Virus record (IMG/VR): IMGVR_UViG_3300044682_000014
Coordinates: 1 to 23,013 of that record
DNA from: a virus
Length of the DNA stretch: 23,013 bases
Direction: 5' to 3' (one strand)
Of this stretch, positions 14,674-22,504 are shown in pieces (position 1 is the stretch's first letter; each line of letters starts with the position of its first letter). The position numbers and the translations under genes are program-made. Below the pieces are notes generated by a model. That model searched no databases and was not told the origin of the DNA. It saw only the letters and a program-made list of their open reading frames with translations.

Positions 14674-17495
14674 CTGGTATCTCCTACGGCTAGCTGTGGC
14701 ACCACTCCCGTAATCGTCGCGGGGTACGGCAACGATTGTTGAATACAAAACTGCCCTGCGGTCTGCCAAAGTGGATCGAGGAAAGTTCGGGCATCGCCGG
14801 TGACGAGTCCGGTTACGACCTCGTTTGTCATCGATCCAACGCTGCCAAGGATAAGGTCGTGCATAGGAACAAGATTATCAAAGCTGGTCCCGATTTCGAG
14901 CCCGAGGGTGTCGACCACACGGATGGTCGACGCTGGAATTTTCTTCATCTTTGCTTGAATCGTCGGTTCGCCGGTATCTATCGAGAGGGTTTGGAGTAAG
15001 GCGTTAAAGCCGAGACCGACCGTAACGGTAGTGTATCCAGTCGCTCCTGCCGGGGCCGGTAGGTTAAACTCGCCGTTAATTGGCATGGTGAATGGGGAAA
15101 TAACCGATACGTTTCCGAGATTGTCGGTGGCCAACCCTGTGACGGTACAAGCGGCCAAATGGGAAGCTCCTTCGAAGGCAAGAGTCGCGGTTCCGGAATA
15201 CTGGATGCCGGCATCGACACACCACGCATCGGAACCGGTCACGCTAAAACTTCGCTCGACGAATCGTTCGATATATTGCAAGGACTGCCCATTAATTTCC
15301 CTCTGCACAACAACGTAGACCGCATCGACTACGCCAGAAGGAACGGTCTCCACAACCGTCGCAACAGATTTGAAGTAACCAAGGGTATTGTGATGTGCCC
15401 ACGCGATGAACTCTTGCTCCTTCGCAAAGGTCAACGATAGCATTGTTCCATCGTTTCGAACCAGCCACACAATCTTGAACGGCGCTTGCGCCCAAGCCCA
15501 TTCGGTTAGTTCGTAGCCGAAAAATAGGTGTGACGCGATAACGGAGGTGTCGCTACCGGTAAAAACCTGCGCGTAGTAATTATAAGTGGCATTGCGTACA
15601 ACTGGCCCTTTTCCATCCACATAGAGTACATCATAGTTATTGAGTATAGGAGGCATGTCATTCGCCCCGTTGTTGCTTTGCCTATTTGCAACAATAGACG
15701 ACGGGGAGATCGCTGTTCCAAGACCACCTCCGTTGACAAGCCATAAGGCTTTGTCGGTGAATACAATAAGCCCTGGAGCGGTCGAGAGAAGGGACTTAAT
15801 CGTCTCGAGTTGCCCCGAAGCGAGCGTGACCGAAATCGCATCGTCCGCCTGGATTGGATTGGAGATATCGAAGTTATACGGCGCACCAGGCTGGGAGAAG
15901 TTTAACTCCCCAGGGGAATTATTCGGGGCAGCAAGGATAAGGCGCTGTTGATGGAAACCCGGAACTCCTGGCGGGTTTGTGCCAACCATGGAAATATATG
16001 CTGTGGCGGCTGCGCTACCAGAACTAAACACTACCGTAGGCGCTGCTGTATAACCTGCCCCGTCGATTATCACCGCGACATTGGTCACGCCCCATACGGC
16101 GTTGAAGGAGAACCCTGTACCGTGACCAGAGGTTGTGAGTTGTGTAATAGGATTCGTGGGGGTCGATCCTGCACCAAGGTTACCGGAGTTGGTTAGTATA
16201 ATCGTATTCACCGTGCCAAGTCCGGTCACGCCTGAGACAGTAAAGACCGCACCATTTGGAAGGGTTATAGTATCGCCGATATTGTAATCGCCCCCGCCTG
16301 ATGCTAAGGTTCCGCCGGGAACGATCCCGAGACTCGGAGCGATCGCCCCTGAGATAACGGCCGATCCCGACAAGGTCGCGGTTGGGACGGTTGTGTAGGC
16401 CCCTGGGGCGGTGACTGTTATTGACGTAAGCGAGCCACCGACAAACGGGTCCTGCGCAATCGGTGGGGTTTGGGAATAATCGGGATCGAGATTGCTATCA
16501 ATCAGCGACGTCCCAGCAGTATTCCCGATAAAGCCGTAGGGAATCCCGACTGGTAAGGTACCGAAGTACGAGACATCGGATTTATACCAGTTAAACGAAG
16601 CGGCACCGGGAGTGGCGTTACAGGTTAACGAGTTCGATCCGGCCACGGTCCGGAGATCTTGATATGCGGACAGAGATACTGGTGCAGATGCACCACTTTC
16701 CTCGCCATCAGCGGATACAGAGGTGACTTGATAGGAATAGTAAACCGTTCCGGCAGATAGCGTCGTCGTGACTGTGAGTCCACTTGGAGACTGCGCAGAG
16801 GTGCCGTAGGTTATTGGAAGGAGAGTCCAGACATCCGCGGATACGAGGGTTAAGACCTGTGCCGGGTAGTTAGAGTGGGTCAGAATCAACGCGTTGACGT
16901 TTTGGGTGTACTTAAGTAACGCAAGGTCCCCGGCTGCGTAAGGTGTCCCGATAATGTAGACCCGAGCCGCAGTCCCGCCGGAGGTATAGGTCCCGAACGC
17001 GGTGGAATCGACAGGATTTCCGAACAGGTCCGCGAGGGTTATTGTTGATCCGGTTGCGGAGGTGACTTGGTAGTAGTTGCCGTTAAGCTGCGTCATCCCA
17101 CCAACACCTTGGATAAAAATCCAATCGCCGAGGTGGTAGGAGTTGGTTGCGGATAGTACACAAGGGTTCGCGCGCGTTGCGCCGGTGATGTTAATCGGGG
17201 ACTGTAGAACTGGCGCGCCGTTGTTGAAGAAACGGATATAGCCTTGACCAAACTCGAGGATATAGGATACCGCAAAGGAGGCTTGGAAGGGGATCAGACG
17301 AATTGGGTAACCGGACTGGTAGCCTTGGAGAACGTATCGGGTCCCCATCCGTGTCGAAGCCCCGCCTCGGTAGTCTACAAAGAAATTCTCGAGTAACGCC
17401 GCGCCGGAGTGGTACTTCTCGATATCGACACGGCTATACAGTTGAGGAGCCCATTCCCCAGAGTTAAAGGATTTCTGCATTACGGGCTGGGCCAC
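14670..17495 (-). CDS. Tail tubular/nozzle protein (gp12-like, stabilization protein) with inserted beta modules
   Basis: A 941-aa protein starting at GTG (17493-17495) after AAGGA, 10 nt upstream. The start (KSFNSGEWAPQLYSRVDIEK, then ALLENFFVDYRGGASTRMGT) is the classic signature of podovirus nozzle proteins. The C-terminal half has the family blocks GFHQQRLILAA, NSPGELNFSQPG and VRNDGTMLSLTFAKEQE. Between them are inserted beta-rich segments: a fibronectin III-like stretch around residues 235-275 (YYSYQVTSVSADGEES) and two repeats with Y-T-x-x-P-T (GAYTTVPTATLSG, GAGYTAAPTVVFS) joined by Gly/Thr-rich loops. T7 gp12 is 794 aa, so this form is enlarged by surface insertions. The nozzle forms the DNA channel at the tail tip and carries fibre contacts. 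Confidence 0.88.
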   Translation of the reverse strand: MAQPVMQKSFNSGEWAPQLYSRVDIEKYHSGAALLENFFVDYRGGASTRMGTRYVLQGYQSGYPIRLIPFQASFAVSYILEFGQGYIRFFNNGAPVLQSPINITGATRANPCVLSATNSYHLGDWIFIQGVGGMTQLNGNYYQVTSATGSTITLADLFGNPVDSTAFGTYTSGGTAARVYIIGTPYAAGDLALLKYTQNVNALILTHSNYPAQVLTLVSADVWTLLPITYGTSAQSPSGLTVTTTLSAGTVYYSYQVTSVSADGEESGASAPVSLSAYQDLRTVAGSNSLTCNATPGAASFNWYKSDVSYFGTLPVGIPYGFIGNTAGTSLIDSNLDPDYSQTPPIAQDPFVGGSLTSITVTAPGAYTTVPTATLSGSAVISGAIAPSLGIVPGGTLASGGGDYNIGDTITLPNGAVFTVSGVTGLGTVNTIILTNSGNLGAGSTPTNPITQLTTSGHGTGFSFNAVWGVTNVAVIIDGAGYTAAPTVVFSSGSAAATAYISMVGTNPPGVPGFHQQRLILAAPNNSPGELNFSQPGAPYNFDISNPIQADDAISVTLASGQLETIKSLLSTAPGLIVFTDKALWLVNGGGLGTAISPSSIVANRQSNNGANDMPPILNNYDVLYVDGKGPVVRNATYNYYAQVFTGSDTSVIASHLFFGYELTEWAWAQAPFKIVWLVRNDGTMLSLTFAKEQEFIAWAHHNTLGYFKSVATVVETVPSGVVDAVYVVVQREINGQSLQYIERFVERSFSVTGSDAWCVDAGIQYSGTATLAFEGASHLAACTVTGLATDNLGNVSVISPFTMPINGEFNLPAPAGATGYTTVTVGLGFNALLQTLSIDTGEPTIQAKMKKIPASTIRVVDTLGLEIGTSFDNLVPMHDLILGSVGSMTNEVVTGLVTGDARTFLDPLWQTAGQFCIQQSLPYPATITGVVPQLAVGDTR

Positions 17496-17498
17496 GAC

Positions 17499-17786
17499 TT
17501 AGCTGTCCTTAGTGAATTTATTAATCCATTCCTGCTTAATGATTTCAAGTCTTCCAATCATAGTAGTCGTCCAATCCTTCCCCTTGAAATCCCACATCCA
17601 CTCACCACTCGGTTCTCCTGCTATAATTACAATATTACGAATTCTACCCTCCCTTGCGTAGGCTAGATATTTCTCTAAGATAGCTATCGCCTCTTCCTGC
17701 TCTGAGGGCTGCGCTTGAATTCTCTTCGCGAGTTCTAATAAGGCTGCCAAGACGATCCCCAATCGAAGCCGGAGCTTCCTGTCCAA
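17499..17786 (-). CDS. Small conserved phage protein between adapter and nozzle genes
   Basis: Up to 95 aa. The only in-frame starts are TTG codons (17784-17786, 17760-17762, 17748-17750); the last has GGGGA close upstream and may be the true one, giving 83 aa. The longest form overlaps the adapter gene's 3' end by 52 bp. The chain has a helix (AIAILEKYLAYAREGRI), strands (IRNIVIIAGEPSGEWMWDF) and KGKDWTTTMIGRLEIIKQEW. The last part recalls small phage proteins with a W-x-x-KGDTTRMIGLLE block, often encoded near tail or replication genes. Function unknown. Confidence 0.6.
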   Translation of the reverse strand: MDRKLRLRLGIVLAALLELAKRIQAQPSEQEEAIAILEKYLAYAREGRIRNIVIIAGEPSGEWMWDFKGKDWTTTMIGRLEIIKQEWINKFTKDS

Positions 17787-18808
17787 TAATCGGAATAGAT
17801 CACCCCACGAATTCGGATGAAGTCTGGGGTAACGTCGTTGATAGTGAGACTTTCATTTGCATCAACCGCGCGTGCCTCGGCGATTACCGAGTTCGCGAGT
17901 TGAATTTTCGAGTTCGCGAGTTGTTTATCTCCAGTTAGCCCCATCGTCATAACCGCGCCGACGATATTATACAACGCCTTTTGGAACAGTTGATCCATCC
18001 CATTAGGGTCGGTGATCTGTCGGCAATAGGCGAGAGTGGCATATTCTTGATTAGTTAGGACCACCCGCTGATTTCCCCGCGGACCGAAGGTAAGATTGAA
18101 GGTTGCACCTGTGCCTGCCCCGGTGGTTGATCCTTGAGCCTGAGGCGTAGTCTGTGGGGTGAAGTAAGCCCCCCCAGTGGTTCCGTTGATGATCGAAGGG
18201 ACGACTGAGACTCCAATAACTGCCCCACTGGAAGAGACCGAAGTAACTTCAAGCTGTGCCGGCGCACCGATTGGAGGATTCGCGACTGGCCCGATGGCGA
18301 GGGTGATGTTGTCTTCTACTGCGTAACCGCTACCGCCCGTGACCGGACTCGCAGCCGTAACCCCATAGAACTGATCAATCGCGACATTGAACCGGATCGG
18401 CGGACCTTGTTGAGTCGTAGAATATCCGGTCGAGGTAGGGTAGATCGGCGGGCTTTGGATACCGGTAGAGAATTGCGGTACGATCCACAAAGCTCGAAGG
18501 CAATCGACGGGGTAGGCGTATTCATAGGTCCAAGGCGGTAACGGCAACCCCGAAGTCCATTGTAGTTGGTTCGCCGGGGTTGATTGGTTCTCCGGTGTCC
18601 CGGGCAGGGAGGTGATGTAGGTTAGGTTCACCATCCCTGTGGTGCAATCCCACTGTGCCATCCTCGCAAGTTCATCACGCACTTGAGCATAAGCAAGGTT
18701 GAACTGAATCGCCTCGTTAGTGGAACTGTTATTCAGTTCCGTTTGCGTGACGTTAGTTCGGGTACCGATGCCTTGTAGGGCGAGGTTACAGAGGGTAGGA
18801 AGGTCCAT
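17735..18808 (-). CDS. Tail adapter protein (gp11-like) with inserted beta module
   Basis: A 357-aa protein from the ATG at 18806-18808, which overlaps the previous TGA (TGATG) and has AGGGAAG upstream. A longer in-frame start at 18835 is not supported. The N-terminal helices (TLCNLALQGIGTRTNV, NEAIQFNLAYAQVRDELARM) and WTYEYAYPVDCLRALWIVP match adapter proteins that join the portal to the nozzle. Residues ~140-240 (PVTGGSGYAVEDNITLA, LEVTSVSSSGAVIGVSVV) are a Gly/Ser/Thr-rich beta insertion not found in T7 gp11 (196 aa). The family block resumes at RVVLTNQEYATLAYCRQI. The C-terminal helix (NSKIQLANSVIAEARAVDAN) is typical. Confidence 0.85.
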   Translation of the reverse strand: MDLPTLCNLALQGIGTRTNVTQTELNNSSTNEAIQFNLAYAQVRDELARMAQWDCTTGMVNLTYITSLPGTPENQSTPANQLQWTSGLPLPPWTYEYAYPVDCLRALWIVPQFSTGIQSPPIYPTSTGYSTTQQGPPIRFNVAIDQFYGVTAASPVTGGSGYAVEDNITLAIGPVANPPIGAPAQLEVTSVSSSGAVIGVSVVPSIINGTTGGAYFTPQTTPQAQGSTTGAGTGATFNLTFGPRGNQRVVLTNQEYATLAYCRQITDPNGMDQLFQKALYNIVGAVMTMGLTGDKQLANSKIQLANSVIAEARAVDANESLTINDVTPDFIRIRGVIYSDYWTGSSGFDWGSSWQPY

Positions 18809-19008
18809 CAGTGCTTCCCTTGGGTCCCGCAGCATCCATGGTTGGTATACTTCGGATCGGTATTAACCCGCCGTCCCTCAGTGGTCTTCGGGGGAGAATA
18901 CGGCATTGGCTTCGGCTGAACTACACCGCCGCCACCGTTAACGTTGAGATCGCCGCCGCCGCGAGTTGCGTTAGGCATCGGGATAGATTTGTTAAAGGGC
19001 CAGGGCAT
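18808..19008 (-). CDS. Small Pro/Gly-rich hypothetical protein
   Basis: A 66-aa protein from the ATG at 19006-19008, with AGGAG upstream and TGATG overlap to the previous stop; a longer ORF start at 19053 is less likely. The sequence is mostly disordered (MPWPFNKSIPMPNATRGGGD, VNGGGGVVQPKPMPYSPPKT) and ends CCGTQGKH. The CC pair and terminal His could bind metal, but this is a guess. It is the gene directly before the adapter in the same operon. Confidence 0.5.
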   Translation of the reverse strand: MPWPFNKSIPMPNATRGGGDLNVNGGGGVVQPKPMPYSPPKTTEGRRVNTDPKYTNHGCCGTQGKH

Positions 19009-19277
19009 CAAATTCTCCTGTATCCGTCCTCGAAGGCTTTCTTCGGGCACCACGAAAGATAACCATCTTCATATCGGACAATATATCCGCCACTTGATTT
19101 AAGGTCTGAGGAACGAGCTATTGGCGTCACCCATACCCCTCGCGCCATCTTTTCGATACGTTCGTAATCAGCTTCGGAAAGATCGATTCTCTCACCCCCT
19201 TCAAGTACGGCACAAGCGCCATCAAAATAGTTAAGAATTGCCGCCTCAACAATGCCGCGCTGTTGGTAACGATCCAT
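19008..19277 (-). CDS. Small conserved phage protein ending in a YEDGYLSWCPKKAFEDGY block
   Basis: An 89-aa protein; ATG follows AGGAGAT by about 5 nt. It has an N-terminal helix (RGIVEAAILNYFDGA), a helix SEADYERIEKMARG and a C-terminal block YIVRYEDGYLSWCPKKAFED. Similar ends (GYxSWSPKxxFxxAYR) occur in many short phage and prophage proteins of unknown function. It could be a host-interaction or counter-defence factor as readily as a tail assembly factor; nothing in the sequence decides this. It is cotranscribed with the tail genes. Confidence 0.6.
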   Translation of the reverse strand: MDRYQQRGIVEAAILNYFDGACAVLEGGERIDLSEADYERIEKMARGVWVTPIARSSDLKSSGGYIVRYEDGYLSWCPKKAFEDGYRRI

Positions 19278-19280
19278 TGG

Positions 19281-19517
19281 TTATCTCCTATACGTTGGCA
19301 AATCCGTCTCTTGCACCCCTGAGTCGGCGGGGAAGATCGGCGTCTTGGGCGCCGGAATCGCTTGGGGGCCGGTGTCTTTTCGTCGGTTCTGGGCTATTTC
19401 CTCATTGAGTTCCGAGAGTTCAGCGAGGGCCTGGGCACGGATCGCTAGGAGTTTCGGCTGTTCCCGAGTCCACTCCTCGATCTCGAGCAAGACGCGTATT
19501 TGTTCGACCTTTTCCAT
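19281..19517 (-). CDS. Small helical hypothetical protein
   Basis: A 78-aa protein with ATG about 7 nt after AAAGGAG. Residues 1-45 are a charged amphipathic helix (KVEQIRVLLEIEEWTREQPK, ALAELSELNEEIAQNRR), probably coiled coil. The last ~30 residues are Pro-rich and disordered (AIPAPKTPIFPADSG). No family recognised. It lies 3-4 bp from both neighbours, so it is part of the same operon. Confidence 0.55.
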   Translation of the reverse strand: MEKVEQIRVLLEIEEWTREQPKLLAIRAQALAELSELNEEIAQNRRKDTGPQAIPAPKTPIFPADSGVQETDLPTYRR

Positions 19518-19706
19518 TTATCGACTCCTTTGACTGCCCTTCGGGTGACTCGTGACTGAAGCCTTAGGCGCCTCAACTTTCCCCTTCCGCATCAACGGCG
19601 GTGGGGCCTGAGCGGTTCCCATTTGTGCCACCGCTTTCGGATTTGCCTGTTTCGTCACGAACCGATCCTTTCCGTGACTCGTTGTTTTCCCGCTTCCTTG
19701 TTTCAT
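19518..19706 (-). CDS. Small basic Lys/Gly/Ser-rich phage protein
   Basis: A 62-aa protein from the ATG at 19704-19706, preceded by AGGAG about 7 nt upstream; the longer form from 19778 lacks such a site. It starts MKQGSGKTTSHGKDRFVTK, is very basic and mostly disordered. Similar small 'SGKTTSHGKxRF' proteins occur near podovirus structural genes in my recollection; a minor virion component is possible. It overlaps the end of the upstream gene by 134 bp in another frame. Confidence 0.6.
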   Translation of the reverse strand: MKQGSGKTTSHGKDRFVTKQANPKAVAQMGTAQAPPPLMRKGKVEAPKASVTSHPKGSQRSR

Positions 19707-19860
19707 CCTCTTCACTCCTGATGATTTGTATGAGGCGGACATATCCCCGCTCGTATTCCCGGCCGAGAGTACGTCCACGGGTTAATGCGGCATCCTCACG
19801 TGACTCCATAAGCGCAAGGAGCCCGGTCAGGTAACTAACGAGTTCAGCCTTTTCGGACAT
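19573..19860 (-). CDS. Small helical protein with disordered tail
   Basis: A 95-aa protein, ATG 7 nt after AAGGG. Residues 1-50 are helical and look real (ELVSYLTGLLALMESREDAA, YERGYVRLIQIIRSEEDE). The remaining ~45 residues are low-complexity (RKRENNESRKG, SESGGTNGNRSG) and coincide with the out-of-frame overlap with the next gene, so this tail may be shaped by the other frame. Unknown function. It is the first small gene after the tailspike. Confidence 0.55.
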   Translation of the reverse strand: MSEKAELVSYLTGLLALMESREDAALTRGRTLGREYERGYVRLIQIIRSEEDETRKRENNESRKGSVRDETGKSESGGTNGNRSGPTAVDAEGES

Positions 19861-19875
19861 TAAGCGACCCTTCTG

Positions 19876-21618
19876 TTATCGGGTTTTCCAGTTTGTTCCA
19901 TCGCAAATAACAGTGGTGGGTACAGTCGCGCCAGGGACGTAGTTACCGCCATAAGTCGGAGTAGTCGCGTCAAAAACAAACATCTGTGAGTTAGCAACCG
20001 ATGTGCTGCATGACGGCAATAATCCGATATTTTGCCCCTCATACTGCACCGCACTTATTGAGCTACTTCGCGGCTTCGAATCGACTATTCTAATATTAGT
20101 CGCGTTGGCGCCGATATTATAGTCAGTTACTGCGGCTGTTATAGACGTGCCACCAGAAACTGTTTGGGAGTTCGATACAAGATAGGTACCTGTCCCACCT
20201 GTACCACAACCCCCTCCGCTGCAATACGATATGATCGTTCCGGCACTGGCGCCTGTGGCGATTGTTTGACCGTTTGTGATGATGCCGGCCGATACAGCAG
20301 ATACTGTCATAGTTGTTGAGGCTATACCGGCTGTAAATACCGCCTCTATATTATCGAAGACGTTATCCGACAACGTAGCAGCCGCGTTAATATTTGGTAA
20401 TACACTAATAGGCGACGACGAACCTTGGAAGGTATTATTGGCAAAAAGGCCGCCGCCCCCAAATGATGCGCCGATTAAGACACCTGTTCCGTTGGCATTA
20501 CCATAGAATTGGTTTCCGATTACTTGCGAATTATTACCTGCAGCTAATACACCAATACCATTTTGGTGCAGGAATAGGCTTCCAGTAACCAGCAGAGAAG
20601 AGAACTGCGGATCATTGATGCAAACGCCGCAGACATCCGTCGCCATTCCGACGCCGTTGATGATCAGCTCTGACTGTATGCCGGTACTAAGAGAGGTAGT
20701 GGCGACTCCGTTGTGACAAGCAACGATGTTGGTACCGGAACCGAGGACGACGCCTTGAGTAAAGTTACCATAAGAAACTGCGGTGGTACAGCCGTTAATA
20801 TTGGTCCCGATAATGTTGAAAATAACACCGTACTGTCCCGGCCCGGTTCCGGTACCTGTACCGGCAAAACTATAACAAGTACCTCGTTCAGCCCCATTAG
20901 CTTCGGTCGCACCGTTACAATCACCAAATAAAACATTGATGTTATTCAGTCCTAAAGTGGAAAGCCCAGTTCCCCAATAATCCGCGTCCGCTCCGTTGAA
21001 GTCATACCCCCGAAAGTCAACATTGATTAGGTTATTCGGTATCGCAACTTGGTCGCCATTGCCACCGTTGTAAGTTGCGGAGATAGCGGTTTGCGATCCG
21101 GTGGTGCTATCGGTTGTGATTGAGAGGTCATCAAACTCAAAACTGGAATACTGATCTCCCATGGTATAGTTAAAGCCGTTAATCGATCCCGAGAACCATA
21201 CAATAGAGCAACCAATCCCATCGCCTTTGACAGCGATATGTTTCCCTGCCGCGACTGTACCCGTCTGCGCCGCGGTTAGTTTGAACAATCCGCAAGGCAA
21301 ATGAATCATACCGCCTGCGAGCCCGCCAGTTAGGGCCGTGGCAAAGGCGGTATTAGATGTATTGGTTCCGGTTGGGTCCGCCCCTAGACCAACCACATCG
21401 TAAACCGGTGACGCGGTCACTGTAGAACCGTTATTACCAAAGATATATCCAGATAGGCCAGGAAATGTTGGAACTCCAACCGCACCTTGCACAAACTTAG
21501 TGCTCGCACAGGCGTTTGAGGAATCGCCTACTGGTCGCGTTGGGCATGTGTGATTCTGCGCATGTGCTGGGACAGACCATAGCGCGGCGGCCCCACTTAA
21601 GAGGAAAGCTTTAAACAT
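19876..21618 (-). CDS. Beta-helix tailspike-like protein with N-terminal signal peptide
   Basis: A 580-aa protein. Residues 1-21 form a textbook Sec signal peptide: basic start (MFK), hydrophobic core (AFLLSGAAALWSV) and an AHA cleavage site before QNH. Next comes CPTRPVGDSSNACASTKFV, which resembles the 'PxxPxGDxSxxxASTxFV' unit of phage tail fibres. Residues ~73-115 (YDVVGLGADPTGTNTSNTA, GGMIHLPCGLFKL) match the start of a pectate-lyase-3 type beta-helix, and repeated short strands continue to ~430. Residues ~425-500 hold a TxTVxxVxxGxIxxGQT...GTGGTGTYLVSxSQTV repeat. There are many cysteines. Likely a receptor-binding or polysaccharide-degrading tail protein; the signal peptide leaves export to the periplasm possible. 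The ribosome binding site is weak and it overlaps the upstream gene by 8 bp. Confidence 0.75.
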   Translation of the reverse strand: MFKAFLLSGAAALWSVPAHAQNHTCPTRPVGDSSNACASTKFVQGAVGVPTFPGLSGYIFGNNGSTVTASPVYDVVGLGADPTGTNTSNTAFATALTGGLAGGMIHLPCGLFKLTAAQTGTVAAGKHIAVKGDGIGCSIVWFSGSINGFNYTMGDQYSSFEFDDLSITTDSTTGSQTAISATYNGGNGDQVAIPNNLINVDFRGYDFNGADADYWGTGLSTLGLNNINVLFGDCNGATEANGAERGTCYSFAGTGTGTGPGQYGVIFNIIGTNINGCTTAVSYGNFTQGVVLGSGTNIVACHNGVATTSLSTGIQSELIINGVGMATDVCGVCINDPQFSSLLVTGSLFLHQNGIGVLAAGNNSQVIGNQFYGNANGTGVLIGASFGGGGLFANNTFQGSSSPISVLPNINAAATLSDNVFDNIEAVFTAGIASTTMTVSAVSAGIITNGQTIATGASAGTIISYCSGGGCGTGGTGTYLVSNSQTVSGGTSITAAVTDYNIGANATNIRIVDSKPRSSSISAVQYEGQNIGLLPSCSTSVANSQMFVFDATTPTYGGNYVPGATVPTTVICDGTNWKTR

Positions 21619-21970
21619 TAGAGTCCGTCACTGTTAAGGGATTTCCAGTTCCAGATAAGGCAAAGGCTTGCCATTGTCCCTGACATTCGCCAACGATAGT
21701 TCTGTCACCACCATTAGCGAAGACACGGTAACAACCCCCGAGAGCGGAAGTAGTTGGGGATAGGGCCACGTTCGAACCTGAATTTACGACATTTTGCGGC
21801 GCGACGAAGACATCAACCGATCCAGGATTATGGAAGTTAATCTGAAGCCGTGCCGGATTAGATGGAGCAACAATCGCCGGTGTGGTCGTTAGGTTATTAT
21901 ACGCATAGACCTTCCCTCCTGAGGTAGGGCCAACGGAACCAGGTGAACCAACACCGGAGAAAGTTGACAT
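21611..21970 (-). CDS. Small beta-rich phage structural protein
   Basis: A 119-aa protein with GGAGAT just before the ATG. It has a Gly/Ser-rich start (MSTFSGVGSPGSVGPTSGGK) and then strands (ARLQINFHNPGSVDVFVAP, GGCYRVFANGGDRTIVGEC, GQWQAFALSGTGNPLTV). The 'F-HNPGxxxVxVAPxN' and 'LGGCYxV...GECQGxWQAFA' pattern is familiar from small phage structural proteins encoded near tail fibre genes. I infer a fibre-associated or decoration role. Its two Cys may form a disulfide. Confidence 0.6.
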   Translation of the reverse strand: MSTFSGVGSPGSVGPTSGGKVYAYNNLTTTPAIVAPSNPARLQINFHNPGSVDVFVAPQNVVNSGSNVALSPTTSALGGCYRVFANGGDRTIVGECQGQWQAFALSGTGNPLTVTDSNV

Positions 21971-21973
21971 CGG

Positions 21974-22501
21974 TTATCTCCGATACGCCTGAGTGGGCTC
22001 TAACTTAGCCATCAGGAGTTTGTTCATCTCCATGATTGCCGCAGTCTGCGCTGTGAGAATCCCGACCTGATCTCTCAGGGAATCAACCTCAGAGGAACTC
22101 GGCTGCACGGTCGACTTGATCGCCCGAATGTCCTGCATGAGACTGCTAAGGTTTCCTTCGGCCGCGTGGTCAATTGGATTGGTCCATAGGTGGCTGACCT
22201 TACGGCTGATTTCTCCCGCTTCCTCATCAAGCGGAAACATATTCGGGCCAGGAACACCGGGACCACCATCCGGTGATAGGAAGATGATATCCTTCGAAAG
22301 GCCCTTTCCTTCGTGACAAATCGCGATCATCACCTCGGGATCACCCTTGTAGTTACAATCATCCAGGAACTCCGGATTGAGGTAGATCGGGACCTTATGG
22401 ACCACCTTCTTCGTCCGCCCTGAGGCGCCGGTCTCTTTGTACTCCCACTCGATATCAGGGGAGTAGATATAGTGAGCTTCCATGAGTTTCCAGCGGGCCA
22501 T
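21974..22501 (-). CDS. Conserved phage protein of the 'ARWKLMEAHYI' type, function unknown
   Basis: A 175-aa protein; ATG follows GGAGAA by about 8 nt. The N-terminus (ARWKLMEAHYIYSPDIEWEY, TKKVVHKVPIYLNPEF) and the block EVMIAICHEGKGLSKDIIFL are like small proteins encoded near capsid and tail genes of podoviruses. The middle (FPLDEEAGEISRKVSHLW) is helical and the last ~45 residues form a probable coiled coil (EVDSLRDQVGILTAQTAAIM). It may be a structural or assembly protein; function is not known to me. Confidence 0.6.
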   Translation of the reverse strand: MARWKLMEAHYIYSPDIEWEYKETGASGRTKKVVHKVPIYLNPEFLDDCNYKGDPEVMIAICHEGKGLSKDIIFLSPDGGPGVPGPNMFPLDEEAGEISRKVSHLWTNPIDHAAEGNLSSLMQDIRAIKSTVQPSSSEVDSLRDQVGILTAQTAAIMEMNKLLMAKLEPTQAYRR

Positions 22502-22504
22502 GGT

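Noticed and set aside
14674-14769. Longer start for the gp13-like gene
   Set aside because: The extension overlaps the nozzle gene in another frame, while the ATG at 14673 has a strong GGAGAT site and ATGA coupling.
18809-18835. Longer starts for the adapter gene (18835), the 66-aa gene (19053) and the 62-aa gene (19778)
   Set aside because: In each case an internal ATG has a far better ribosome binding site, and in the first two cases it also forms the TGATG junction typical of this operon.
19008-19277. Assignment of the 89-aa protein as a known anti-defence factor (for example Tad2-like)
   Set aside because: The C-terminal block is only a general resemblance to small phage proteins; the conserved features I would expect for Tad2/DUF2829 are not visible.
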